Origin: Leisingera sp. ANG1
GTDB lineage: Bacteria > Pseudomonadota > Alphaproteobacteria > Rhodobacterales > Rhodobacteraceae
NCBI RefSeq assembly: GCF_000203975.2
Contig: NZ_AFCF02000011.1
Coordinates: 1 to 64,000 of the forward strand
DNA length: 64,000 nucleotides
Direction of reading: 5' to 3'
In this document: positions 1 through 9,095 of the stretch, piece by piece
Numbering within the stretch: position 1 is the stretch's first letter
Layout of the letters: each line of letters opens with the position of its first letter
The notes under the pieces: generated by a model
Told to the model about the DNA's origin: nothing
The model's input: only the letters and a program-made list of their open reading frames with translations
The model's database searches: none
Position numbers and translations under genes: made by a program

Positions 1-2
1 AC

Positions 3-26
3 ATTTGGTCCGAAGCGGACCTAAAT
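3..26. other. Imperfect palindrome at window edge
   Basis: ATTTGGTCCG pairs with CGGACC-T-AAAT around a 3-base loop, giving a 10-bp stem with one bulged T. It lies 150 bases before the first gene. It could be an operator or the end of an upstream unit. There is no T tract, so I do not call it a terminator. Confidence 0.35.
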
Positions 27-176
27 GCCAGGGCAGGATTCCCGCCCCGGCAGCGGCGGGGAAGCGGCGTAAAGCGTTTGACAGCACCCTGTATTTATGT
101 GCTTTCGGGCCCGCATAAGCGGCAGCAGATTCATCAGACAGGCCCGGACCGGGCCCGGACAGGCAAGGAGCATCCT

Positions 177-1268
177 TTGGCAGCAGCAGCAGAGGCCCCC
201 GGCAGCGCAATCCCGGCATCGCCAGCCCCCGGCGGCGCAGGCCGCCTGGTGGCGGTGGTGGTGACCTACAACCGGCTGGACAAGCTGAAGGCAACGCTGG
301 CGCGGCTCTTGGAGAGCCCGGAGCATGAGCTGGCGGCGGTGGTGGTGGCCGATAATGCCTCCACCGACGGCACCGGTGAATGGCTGGCGGCGCAGGAGGA
401 TCCGCGGCTTGATATCTGCGCCAGCCAGACCAACCGCGGCGGCGCCGGCGGCTTCGAGATGGGCATGCGCCGGGCGATGGAGGCCCACGCCCCGGACTGG
501 CTGGCGGTGATGGATGACGACGGCCGGCCCGCACCGGGCGGGCTGGCGGCGTTCCACGGGCTGGCGATGCACCAGCAGCCGGCAGGCGCAGCAGACGGCG
601 GCGGCTGGGACGCGGTGGCAGCGGCGGTCTATTTCCCGGATGGCCGTATCTGCGAGATGAACCGCCCCTCGCGCAACCCGTTCTGGCACGCCCGCGAGTT
701 CCTGCGCACCCTCTTCGGCGGCGGCCGCTCCGGCTTTCATGTGCAGCCCTCGGATTACGAGGGGCCGGGCATGCAGATCGATGTCACCTCTTTTGTCGGC
801 TTCTTCATCTCGGCGGATGCGGTGCGGCGGATCGGTTTTCCGGATCCGGAGCTGTTCATCTATGGCGATGACGGCATCTATACGCTGGGGCTGACCAAGG
901 CGGGCGGCCGGATCGGCTTTGAGCCCTCGGTGCGGTTCGAGCATGACCTGTCGACCTTCCAGGGCGGCGCCAAAGAGCCGGCCGGGGAGAAGGCCAAGGC
1001 GGATGCCGCGCAGCGCGGCCGCTTCGTGCCGCTGTGGAAGGCCTATTACTACCACCGCAACCTGCTGCTCTTGTACCGGATGGCGGCGGGCTGGCTGTTC
1101 TGGCCGGCGCTTTGCGTGGTGCTGCCGAAATGGGCCCTGAAACTGCGCCATCACCGCGGCGCCCGGCGCGCCTTTGCCCGGCTGCTGGCGCATGCGGTGC
1201 GCGACGGGCTGCTGCGGCGCACCAGGGTGAGCCATGCACGGGTGCTGGAGCTGGCCGCCGAAGACTGA
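177..1268 (+). CDS. Glycosyltransferase family 2 (GlfT2/rhamnosyltransferase-like)
   Basis: Predicted cytoplasmic, nucleotide-sugar-dependent GT-A glycosyltransferase of about 363 residues. Visible are the GT2 opening AVVVTYNRLDKL near residue 25, the VVVADNASTDGTGEW segment, a DDDGRP metal/nucleotide motif around residue 110, and a GDDGIYTLGL segment with a following EHD that recalls the catalytic region of galactofuranosyl- and rhamnosyltransferases. I chose the TTG at 177 because AAGGAG sits six bases before it. The reading frame is open back to a TTG at 78, but that stretch is low in domain-like sequence and has no Shine-Dalgarno. A UDP-galactopyranose mutase lies 6 kb away and rml genes 50 kb away, so galactofuranose or rhamnose is a plausible donor. 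The acceptor cannot be read from the sequence. Confidence 0.85.
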   Translation: MAAAAEAPGSAIPASPAPGGAGRLVAVVVTYNRLDKLKATLARLLESPEHELAAVVVADNASTDGTGEWLAAQEDPRLDICASQTNRGGAGGFEMGMRRAMEAHAPDWLAVMDDDGRPAPGGLAAFHGLAMHQQPAGAADGGGWDAVAAAVYFPDGRICEMNRPSRNPFWHAREFLRTLFGGGRSGFHVQPSDYEGPGMQIDVTSFVGFFISADAVRRIGFPDPELFIYGDDGIYTLGLTKAGGRIGFEPSVRFEHDLSTFQGGAKEPAGEKAKADAAQRGRFVPLWKAYYYHRNLLLLYRMAAGWLFWPALCVVLPKWALKLRHHRGARRAFARLLAHAVRDGLLRRTRVSHARVLELAAED

Positions 1269-1329
1269 CCCCCGGCCCGCGCGGCATGCGCCCCGGGCCG
1301 GGCAGGCCGGCGGTTTCAGGCGGGCGGGT

Positions 1330-2199
1330 TCAGCGGTTCAGGATGTCCCGGTGGTAGCGCCCGGTCAGCACCAGCCCCAGCGCCAGCAGCCCGAGGCTGC
1401 TGAGCAGCACAAACGGCACGCTGGCATAAGAGGCGGTATAGGTCGGGTAGAAGCCGGTGCGCATCAGCCCGGTGATATGGATCAGCGGGTTGAACCACAG
1501 GATGTCCTGGGCCAGCGGCGGCAGGTCCTCATAGATGAACAGGATGCCGGAGGCGATGAACAGCGGCCGGGTCAGGATCGACCAGGCGACCTCCCACAGC
1601 GGGAACAGCCCGCTGAGGACGCAGTTCAGGGCGCCCACCCCGAGGCCGAGAATCATCGCCAGGAACATCGCCAGCACCGCCGGCGGCAGGTCCAGCACCG
1701 CGCGGCTGTCGATGACGGCCAGCACCGCTCCGGTCAGCAGCAGGGTGACCAGGATGCCGGTCAGGCTGTTGAGCAGGAACCGGGCCAGCAGCGCATCAAT
1801 CCAGGTCACCGCCGGGTAGCGCAGCAGCGGCCGCGAATAGCTGAGCGCCCGGGCCACGGTGTTGGACACGCTCTGGTAGAGATTGAACGGCAGGAAGCCG
1901 GTGGCATAGAACAGCAGGAAACTGGTGCCCAGCGATGGGTTGCGGATCACCAGCGAAAAGCCGACCGACAGGAACAGGATCGCCGCCAGCGGCTCCAGCA
2001 CCGCCCAGAGGTAGCCGCCCGGGGTGCGCCCGTAGCGGGTCGACATCTCGCGCAGCATCAGCGCGGCGATGGTGCGCAGCGCGGCAAAGCTGCGGGCGCG
2101 CCCGGTGCCGGGACGCTGGGCAGGAGGGAAGGCCGGAGCGGCGGCCGAAGACGGGGCAGGGGACGGGGCCGGGGCTGCCGCGGATGTGGGTCGGGTCAT
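1330..2199 (-). CDS. kpsM: Polysaccharide ABC transporter permease (KpsM/Wzm-like)
   Basis: ABC-2 type inner-membrane permease of about 289 residues, predicted to form the channel of a capsule/O-antigen exporter with the ATPase encoded at 3672. The Pro/Ala-rich cytoplasmic head (residues 1-35) is followed by about six hydrophobic segments, at roughly 66-84, 95-110, 145-165, 175-195, 210-222 and 262-280, and by the conserved LREMSTRYGRTPGGYLW and LLRYPAV segments of this family. The ATG at 2199 was chosen because the upstream extension is rich in Cys and Arg and looks non-coding. It is divergent from kpsE with 91 bases between them, so the two halves of the exporter probably share one regulatory region. 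Confidence 0.9.
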   Translation of the reverse strand: MTRPTSAAAPAPSPAPSSAAAPAFPPAQRPGTGRARSFAALRTIAALMLREMSTRYGRTPGGYLWAVLEPLAAILFLSVGFSLVIRNPSLGTSFLLFYATGFLPFNLYQSVSNTVARALSYSRPLLRYPAVTWIDALLARFLLNSLTGILVTLLLTGAVLAVIDSRAVLDLPPAVLAMFLAMILGLGVGALNCVLSGLFPLWEVAWSILTRPLFIASGILFIYEDLPPLAQDILWFNPLIHITGLMRTGFYPTYTASYASVPFVLLSSLGLLALGLVLTGRYHRDILNR

Positions 2200-2290
2200 G
2201 AATAGCCATTGTGAATATGCGCGCTGCAGGCGATAATATGAAAGAAAGACGAGGCAATTACAAACGGCTGCAGGCCGGGGTAAGCAGATT

Positions 2291-3661
2291 ATGACACAGG
2301 ATCGTCCGGCGGCGCAGCGCACAGCGGCCGCCCAATTCCGTTCTGGCCGCAAGGATGCGGACGGTAAAGGTGCCGGCGGCAAGGACACTGGCCCGGCGGC
2401 AAGGCCCGGTCCTCTTGAGCCGGAGGTGAAGATCGCCCAGCAGAAGCGCCGGATCGGCCGCCTGCTGGTCCGGGCCGAGGCCGCCGAGGCGGAGCTGGAA
2501 GCGCTGCAGCAGCAGCAGCCCGCCTATCCGATTGCCCGCGCCGCCCATATGAAGCGGCGCCACTGGGGGCTGATCGCCTCTTTCGGGCTCTTGGTCCTGC
2601 TGCCGCTGGCGGCGGCGGTGTTCTACCTGTTTGCGGTGGCCGAAGACCAGTATGCCTCCACCGCCGGTTTCACCGTGCGCAGCCAGGACAGCGCCGGCGC
2701 CAATGACATCCTGGGCGGGCTGGCCAGTTTCACCGGCAACAGCACCGCCTCCGACAGCGACATCCTCTATGAATTCATCCAGAGCCAGGAGCTGGTGGCC
2801 GCAGTGGAGGCGCGCACCGGCCTCAGCGCCCATTATGCCAGCCGCTGGCCCGGCGACTGGGCCTTTGCGCTGTGGCCCGGCGCCACGCTGGAGGATCTGA
2901 CCTGGTACTGGCAGCGTGTGGTGCGGATCGCCTATGACAGCGGCTCCGGCCTGACCGAGGTGCAGGTGACCGCCTATGAGCCGCAGATGGCCCAGGCCAT
3001 CACCCGCGCCATCGTCGAGGAAAGCCAGATCCGCATCAATGCGCTCAACGAGCAGGCCCGCACCGATGCGATGCGCTATGCCGAGGCCGATCTGGCGGAG
3101 GCGCTGGAGCGGCTGAAAGCGGCCCGCGAGGCGCTGACCCGGTTCCGCTCCCGCACCCGCATCGTCGACCCGGCGGCGGATATCCAGGGCCGCATGGGGG
3201 TGATGAACAACCTGCAGCAGCAGCTGGCCGAGGCGCTGATTGAATACGACCTGCTGGCGGGCACGGTGGCAGAGGGCGACGTGCGGCTGGCCAAGGCGCA
3301 GCAGAAGATCGAGGTGATCCGCGACCGCATCGACATCGAGCGCCAGACCTTTGCCTCCAGCAACACCGACACCGGCGGCGTCGGCGAGGACTATCCGACG
3401 CTGATCTCCGAGTTCGAGCGGCTGACGGTGGACCGGGAATTTGCCGAGGAGACCTACCGCGCGGCGCTGGCGGCGCTGGAGGTGGCGCGCGGCGAGGCGG
3501 CCCGCCAGAGCCGCTACCTGGCCACCTATATCAAGCCGACCCTGGCCAGCGAGGCGGAATACCCGCGCCGCTATGTGCTGAGCGGGCTCACCGGGCTGTT
3601 CCTGCTGCTGGTCTGGTCGATCGGGGGGCTGATCTATTACTCGGTCCGCGACCGCAGCTGA
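2291..3661 (+). CDS. kpsE: Capsule export inner-membrane protein (KpsE/PCP family)
   Basis: Polysaccharide co-polymerase of the KpsE type, 456 residues, anchored by two membrane segments (about 92-114 and 430-449). The large periplasmic domain between them has long Ala/Glu/Arg-rich helices (about 250-400) likely to be coiled coil. It should bridge the ABC transporter and an outer-membrane OPX protein. The 90-residue cytoplasmic N-terminus, rich in Gly, Lys and Gln, is longer than in E. coli KpsE. It lies 10 bases before the ATPase gene, so the pair is one transcription unit. No OPX gene is beside it. The two OPX lipoproteins at 25601 and 48917 are the only candidates in the window. Confidence 0.9.
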   Translation: MTQDRPAAQRTAAAQFRSGRKDADGKGAGGKDTGPAARPGPLEPEVKIAQQKRRIGRLLVRAEAAEAELEALQQQQPAYPIARAAHMKRRHWGLIASFGLLVLLPLAAAVFYLFAVAEDQYASTAGFTVRSQDSAGANDILGGLASFTGNSTASDSDILYEFIQSQELVAAVEARTGLSAHYASRWPGDWAFALWPGATLEDLTWYWQRVVRIAYDSGSGLTEVQVTAYEPQMAQAITRAIVEESQIRINALNEQARTDAMRYAEADLAEALERLKAAREALTRFRSRTRIVDPAADIQGRMGVMNNLQQQLAEALIEYDLLAGTVAEGDVRLAKAQQKIEVIRDRIDIERQTFASSNTDTGGVGEDYPTLISEFERLTVDREFAEETYRAALAALEVARGEAARQSRYLATYIKPTLASEAEYPRRYVLSGLTGLFLLLVWSIGGLIYYSVRDRS

Positions 3662-3671
3662 GGGCAGGGCG

Positions 3672-4325
3672 GTGATCCGGTTCGAGAACCTGACCAAGAG
3701 CTTCTGGATCAAGGGCGAGCGCAAGATTGTCATCGACAATCTGAACCTCACCCTGCCGGGGGGCAAGTCGCTGGCGCTTTTGGGCCGCAACGGCGCCGGC
3801 AAGTCGACGCTGCTGGAAATCATCGCCGGCACCCTGCGCCCCGATCACGGAAGGGTGGTCTCCGACGGCACCATCTCCTGGCCGGTGGGGCTGGCGGCCT
3901 CGTTCCACCGCGATCTGACCGGCGCCGAGAACGTCCGCTTCATCGCCCGCATCTACGGCGTCGACAGCGACGATCTGGTGGCCTTTGTCGAGGAGTTCTC
4001 CGAGCTCGGCAAATCCTTCCACATGCCGATGCGCAGCTATTCCTCCGGCATGCGCTCGCGGCTGACCTTCGGCGCCTCGATGGGGATCCGCTTTGACACC
4101 TATCTGGTCGATGAGGTGACGGCGGTGGGCGACAAGGCGTTCCGCCGCAAGAGCCAGGCGGTGTTTGCCGACCGGATGAAGCTGTCCGGCGCCATCATGG
4201 TCAACCACTCGATGAAGCAGGTGCGCCAGTTCTGCAATGCCGGCCTGGTGCTGGAGAAGGGCGAGATGCGCTATTACGAGGACCTGGAGGAAGCCATCGC
4301 CGTGCATGAGGCGATGCTGTCCTAG
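3672..4325 (+). CDS. kpsT: Polysaccharide ABC transporter ATPase (KpsT-like)
   Basis: Cytoplasmic ATPase subunit of 217 residues, powering export through the KpsM-like permease. Walker A is GRNGAGKST at 38-46, the signature is SSGMRSR at about 124-130, Walker B is TYLVDE at 143-148 followed by VTAVGD, and the switch His is H179 in VNHSM. The length and the absence of a C-terminal carbohydrate-binding extension fit KpsT rather than the longer Wzt. The start is GTG at 3672, preceded by GGGCAGGGCG. Its stop codon overlaps the stop of the convergent LicD-like gene inside a shared CTAG. Confidence 0.93.
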   Translation: MIRFENLTKSFWIKGERKIVIDNLNLTLPGGKSLALLGRNGAGKSTLLEIIAGTLRPDHGRVVSDGTISWPVGLAASFHRDLTGAENVRFIARIYGVDSDDLVAFVEEFSELGKSFHMPMRSYSSGMRSRLTFGASMGIRFDTYLVDEVTAVGDKAFRRKSQAVFADRMKLSGAIMVNHSMKQVRQFCNAGLVLEKGEMRYYEDLEEAIAVHEAMLS

Positions 4326-5572
4326 GGGGCAAACAGGTCTGCGGGGATCTGCCAGCCGCCGTCTGCGGCGGGGGTGATATGGCCTGCGCGCTGCATCTGC
4401 GCCAGCAGCGCCTGCCGCCGCGGGCTGCCGGCGCTGAGCCGCAGCTGCCAGAGCGCCTGGGCCAGCGACAGCGGGTTGGGCAGCAGCTGCAGGTTGGGGG
4501 TGTCGGAGCCGCAGTGGAAATCGCGCTTGGGCACCTGCCAGTTGCCGTAGTTCTCGGTCAGGTAGCGGCCGGCGTCATCCGGGCCCTGCACCTCGATGCC
4601 GGCCAGCGGATAGGATGCCAGGCCGAAGTCGGCATTGTCCCAGCGGTACTGCGAGGAGCCGTGCCACAGCAGCCCGTCCTCGCGGTAGTGCAGGAAGATA
4701 TCGGCGACGGTGCCGTTGGCGTGGCGCAGCTTGTAAAGCACCGGCAGGTCGCGCCGGGCCAGGCGGCCGCTGCCATCGCGCTCCAGCCGGGTCTGGCAGG
4801 CGCTGGCAATGCAGCGGAACGGCGGGCTGCCGTGCAGCACCGCTTCCAGCCGCTCCAGATCGGTCTCCTCTGCAATCACCCCGAGGTCGATGTCGTAGTC
4901 ATGCTCCAGGATCGCCTTCTCGCGCACCGCCCCCAGGAAGGTGCCGGAGAGCACAAAGGCGCGGATGCCGTTCTGCTCCAGGAGCGCCAGGGTGTCGCGC
5001 AGCGCCTGTTCGGCGCCGGGGCGGGAAAACTGCTGCTGGATCGGCGTCCCGGCGGCGGGCGGCTGGCTGGCAGGCGGCACCGGCGCGGCATCCAGCGCCC
5101 CCTGCAGGGCGGCGGCGGCGTCCTGGCGGAACAGCTGCAGGCAGCGGGGATAGTCCGGGGTGCCGAAGGCGGCGAGGGCGGCGCTGGCCGAGATCAGGCA
5201 CAGCTCGCCCTGCAGCACATCCGGCGCCAGCCGGGCGGCGCGGCGGCTGAGGAAGCGGCGCAGCGCCGCCAGCTCGCGCGGGGCCAGCTCCTGGTAGAAC
5301 ACCGGCACCGGGTCCTGCGAGATGTCGATGCCGGGCCAGCCGCGCCGCAGGTACCAGGACAGCCGCCGCATGCCGGTCAGGAACTGGTCGCCGTGCAGCC
5401 GCCGGAACATTTCGCGCGCCAGGGCCGGGGTGCCGGTCACCGCCAGGGTGGCGCCGGCCGCGGCCAGGGCGGTGCCCCAGCGGGCGGCGCGGCCATGGCT
5501 GCGGGTCAGGAACTGGCCGGGAAACAGGGTGCGGGCAAGCCGGGCAGCGGGGCGGGAAGCGGTCAGCGTCAT
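4322..5572 (-). CDS. LicD-family nucleotidyltransferase-fold protein
   Basis: The C-terminal half carries the LicD/fukutin hallmark: GTFLGAVREKAILEHDYDIDLG starts at residue 210 as GTFLGA, and DYDIDLG is at 225-231 with the metal-binding acidic residues. LicD enzymes transfer phosphorylated groups such as phosphocholine from CDP donors onto glycans. The substrate here is unknown, but CDP-glycerol-type chemistry is predicted nearby at 8.4-11.6 kb. The N-terminal 180 residues are Ala/Arg-rich and match nothing I know. I chose the ATG at 5572. The frame stays open to 5797 but that part is Pro/Arg-rich. No clear Shine-Dalgarno precedes it. It overlaps kpsT tail-to-tail by four bases. The 289 bases up to the next gene hold only short GGCCTGTTGC direct repeats. 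Confidence 0.75.
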   Translation of the reverse strand: MTLTASRPAARLARTLFPGQFLTRSHGRAARWGTALAAAGATLAVTGTPALAREMFRRLHGDQFLTGMRRLSWYLRRGWPGIDISQDPVPVFYQELAPRELAALRRFLSRRAARLAPDVLQGELCLISASAALAAFGTPDYPRCLQLFRQDAAAALQGALDAAPVPPASQPPAAGTPIQQQFSRPGAEQALRDTLALLEQNGIRAFVLSGTFLGAVREKAILEHDYDIDLGVIAEETDLERLEAVLHGSPPFRCIASACQTRLERDGSGRLARRDLPVLYKLRHANGTVADIFLHYREDGLLWHGSSQYRWDNADFGLASYPLAGIEVQGPDDAGRYLTENYGNWQVPKRDFHCGSDTPNLQLLPNPLSLAQALWQLRLSAGSPRRQALLAQMQRAGHITPAADGGWQIPADLFAP

Positions 5573-5861
5573 CGGGGAGAAAGAGGTCCTGGTGGCGGTC
5601 TTCGGGGCAGGGCAGGCGGCGGCGGCGGGGCCGCTCCGGCTGGCTAGATAGCCTGTTCCGGAGGATTTGGATAGGGGCCTGCTGCGGGCTTGCGGCGGGC
5701 CTGTTGCAGGCCTGTTGCGGGCCGGGGGAGGGGGCTGCGCGCCGGTCCGCCCGGCCGCGGCCTGCGGGCAAAGCGCGGTGGCCTTCCGCCGCGGCAATGC
5801 GTAGTATCCGGCGCGGGAAACAGCCGCGGCCCGCGCGGCGCAACAGAGCAGCCGGAATACA

Positions 5862-7025
5862 ATGAATCAGGTCACTTTGCACATCGGCACCACCAAGACC
5901 GGGTCGACCAGCATCCAGAGCTTCATGGCCGCCAACCGGGAGCGGCTGGCGGAGCAGGGCATTCTCTATCCCCGCAGCCTGGGCGAGGTGCCCCATAACG
6001 CCATCCCGGTGTTCCTGCAGGGGCGGCAGCGGCAGACCCAGCTGCAGGAGACGCATAATATCCGCACCCAGGCGGACTACGAGAAGTTCGAGCGCCGGGT
6101 GCAGGCGGCGCTGGCGGAGGAAACCGCCGCCCATCCGGACAAGCATATCGTGATTTCCAGCGAGCATATGCATTCGCGCTGCACCACGCCGGAGCATTTC
6201 GCGCGGCTGAAGACGCTGCTGGCGCCGGCGCTGGAGGGCCGCCGCCTGCGCATCGTGGTCTACCTGCGGCCGCAGATCGACCACGCGGTGGCGCTTTATT
6301 CGACCATGCTGCGGCACGGGCTGGAGGAGGATGTGGACAGTTTCCTGGCGCGCCACATGCACCCGCCCAAACGCGGCTATTTCAATTTCCGCAAGCTGCT
6401 GGAGAGGTGGGGCCGCGAGTTCGGCCCGGAGGTGCTGGAGGTGCGCGCCTTTGCCGCCGCGAAGGGGCTGCCGCATGGGGTGGTGTCGGATTTCGCCGCC
6501 CTGCTGGGGCTGGATCCGGAGGCGCCGGGCTGGGAGCAGCCGGAGCGCGAGAACACCAGCATGGGCGTCTGGGCCGCCGGGGTGCTGCAGGCTCTGAACA
6601 GCGGCGAAACCGGGATGGAGCTGCCGCCCCATGCCGATTTCCAGCTGCGCCAGTGGCTGCGCAACGAGGTGCCGCCCGGCAAGGTGCTGCCGGGCCTGGA
6701 CACCGCCCGGGCGTTCCAGAAGAGCTTTGCCGGGGGCAACAAATGGGTGGCGGCGCAGTATTTCAAGGACCGCCCCGGCGCGCTGAAGGTTGACTGGACG
6801 CCGTTTGAAACCCCGCCGCCGCAGCCGCAGCAGGATGTCAGCCCCGAGGCGCTGATCCGGCTGGCCGAAACCATGATGTATTGCGGCAAGCCCGCGCCCG
6901 AGCGCTGGGTCCGGCGCTGGTGGCGCCGCCTGTTCGGCAGCGAAGAGGAGGCGCAGGCGGCCTCCGCTCCGGCACCTTTGCCGCGTCCCGAAAGCAGCCC
7001 GTCCGGCAGCGGCTCGCCCGGCTGA
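5862..7025 (+). CDS. Sulfotransferase-like P-loop protein
   Basis: 387-residue protein opening with LHIGTTKTGSTSIQSF, which matches the 5'-phosphosulfate-binding loop of PAPS-dependent sulfotransferases. VVYLRPQIDHAVALYS at about 128-143 corresponds to the 3'-phosphate-binding strand and helix. The family transfers sulfate from PAPS to hydroxyls, and in this setting the acceptor is probably the locus polysaccharide. The C-terminus from about 340 is a Pro/Ser/Glu-rich tail after a basic WVRRWWRR patch and may be a membrane-proximal or disordered extension. It is the first of four sulfotransferase-type genes in the window. It ends ten bases before the end of the convergent glf gene. Confidence 0.8.
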   Translation: MNQVTLHIGTTKTGSTSIQSFMAANRERLAEQGILYPRSLGEVPHNAIPVFLQGRQRQTQLQETHNIRTQADYEKFERRVQAALAEETAAHPDKHIVISSEHMHSRCTTPEHFARLKTLLAPALEGRRLRIVVYLRPQIDHAVALYSTMLRHGLEEDVDSFLARHMHPPKRGYFNFRKLLERWGREFGPEVLEVRAFAAAKGLPHGVVSDFAALLGLDPEAPGWEQPERENTSMGVWAAGVLQALNSGETGMELPPHADFQLRQWLRNEVPPGKVLPGLDTARAFQKSFAGGNKWVAAQYFKDRPGALKVDWTPFETPPPQPQQDVSPEALIRLAETMMYCGKPAPERWVRRWWRRLFGSEEEAQAASAPAPLPRPESSPSGSGSPG

Positions 7026-7035
7026 TGCCCGGTGC

Positions 7036-8247
<1,212 letters not shown>

Positions 8248-8425
8248 CTATTGTGCCGCAGGCGGCGGCGGATGTCATACGGCTGTCATGCTCTGCGGGT
8301 TAAGTGCCCCGGAAAGCCGCCGGCAGGGCGGCAGGGCACAGGAGGCGGCAGTCGGGGAACAGCAGGCATACCACGGGGTCCGCCCGCATCCGCTGCGGCC
8401 GGGGCAAAGCCGGGCGGCGGCGGGG

Positions 8426-8830
8426 TTATTCGGCAGCGGTGCTGAGCCCCTGCATCTTGTTGCGGATCATCGTGCTGGAGATTTCCGGCGTGCGCGGCAT
8501 GTAGATGACCTGGCAGAGATCCGACAGGAAATCGAATTCGCCGGTCCAGTCATCGCCCATGGTGAAGACGTCGATATTGTGGTCCTGCACGTCCTGGCGC
8601 TTCTGCTCCCAGGTGTGCTCCGGAATCACCAGGTCCACATAGCGGATCGCCTCGAGGTCGCGCTTGCGCTCCTCCCAGGAGAATTTCGAGGTCTTGCCCT
8701 TGAGCTCGTTGAACTCGTCGGAGGACAGTGCGACGACCAGGTAATCACCCAGTTCCCGGGCCCTGCGGAGCAGGCGGATATGTCCGAAATGAAGGGTGTC
8801 AAAAGTGCCGTAAGTAATCACACGCCGCAT
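8426..8830 (-). CDS. tagD: Glycerol-3-phosphate cytidylyltransferase-like (TagD)
   Basis: Small cytidylyltransferase of 134 residues, the usual TagD size, predicted to form CDP-glycerol from CTP and glycerol-3-phosphate. GTFDTLHFGH at 8-17 contains the HxGH nucleotide-binding motif, and RTPEISSTMIRNK at 113-125 is the ISTTxI-type second signature. The ATG at 8830 has GGAG seven bases ahead. Longer starts at 8842 or 8893 lack this. The next gene upstream on the same strand encodes a CDP-glycerol glycerophosphotransferase-type enzyme, which supports the substrate. Related cytidylyltransferases act on other polyol phosphates or ethanolamine phosphate, so glycerol is likely but not proven. The 265-base gap to 9096 has a slightly AT-rich stretch around 8940-9000 that could hold its promoter. 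Confidence 0.88.
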   Translation of the reverse strand: MRRVITYGTFDTLHFGHIRLLRRARELGDYLVVALSSDEFNELKGKTSKFSWEERKRDLEAIRYVDLVIPEHTWEQKRQDVQDHNIDVFTMGDDWTGEFDFLSDLCQVIYMPRTPEISSTMIRNKMQGLSTAAE

Positions 8831-9095
8831 TAATAACTCCATATTCACACGCCCCGTGCCGGAAATCTGTTTTCCGGTCCGGTCTGGCTGCAATTCCGCT
8901 TTCCCGCCGGGGCCTGACTGCTCGTGCCGGGATGCCTCTCTTAGCTGTGGAAGCGTTGATAGCCGGTTAAGCGGCCTTTGGGTAGACCCCGGATCAATTT
9001 AGCCCGCCAGCCGCGGCCGGCAGGCCGCATTCTGCCGCTGCCGGGTCTGTGCAGGCCTGTTTCCGCCCGGTCCGGAAAGGGGCCGGGACGGGGGG

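Noticed and set aside
78-176. N-terminal extension of the first glycosyltransferase from TTG 78
   Set aside because: No Shine-Dalgarno at 78 and no GT2 similarity in the extension; AAGGAG precedes the TTG at 177.
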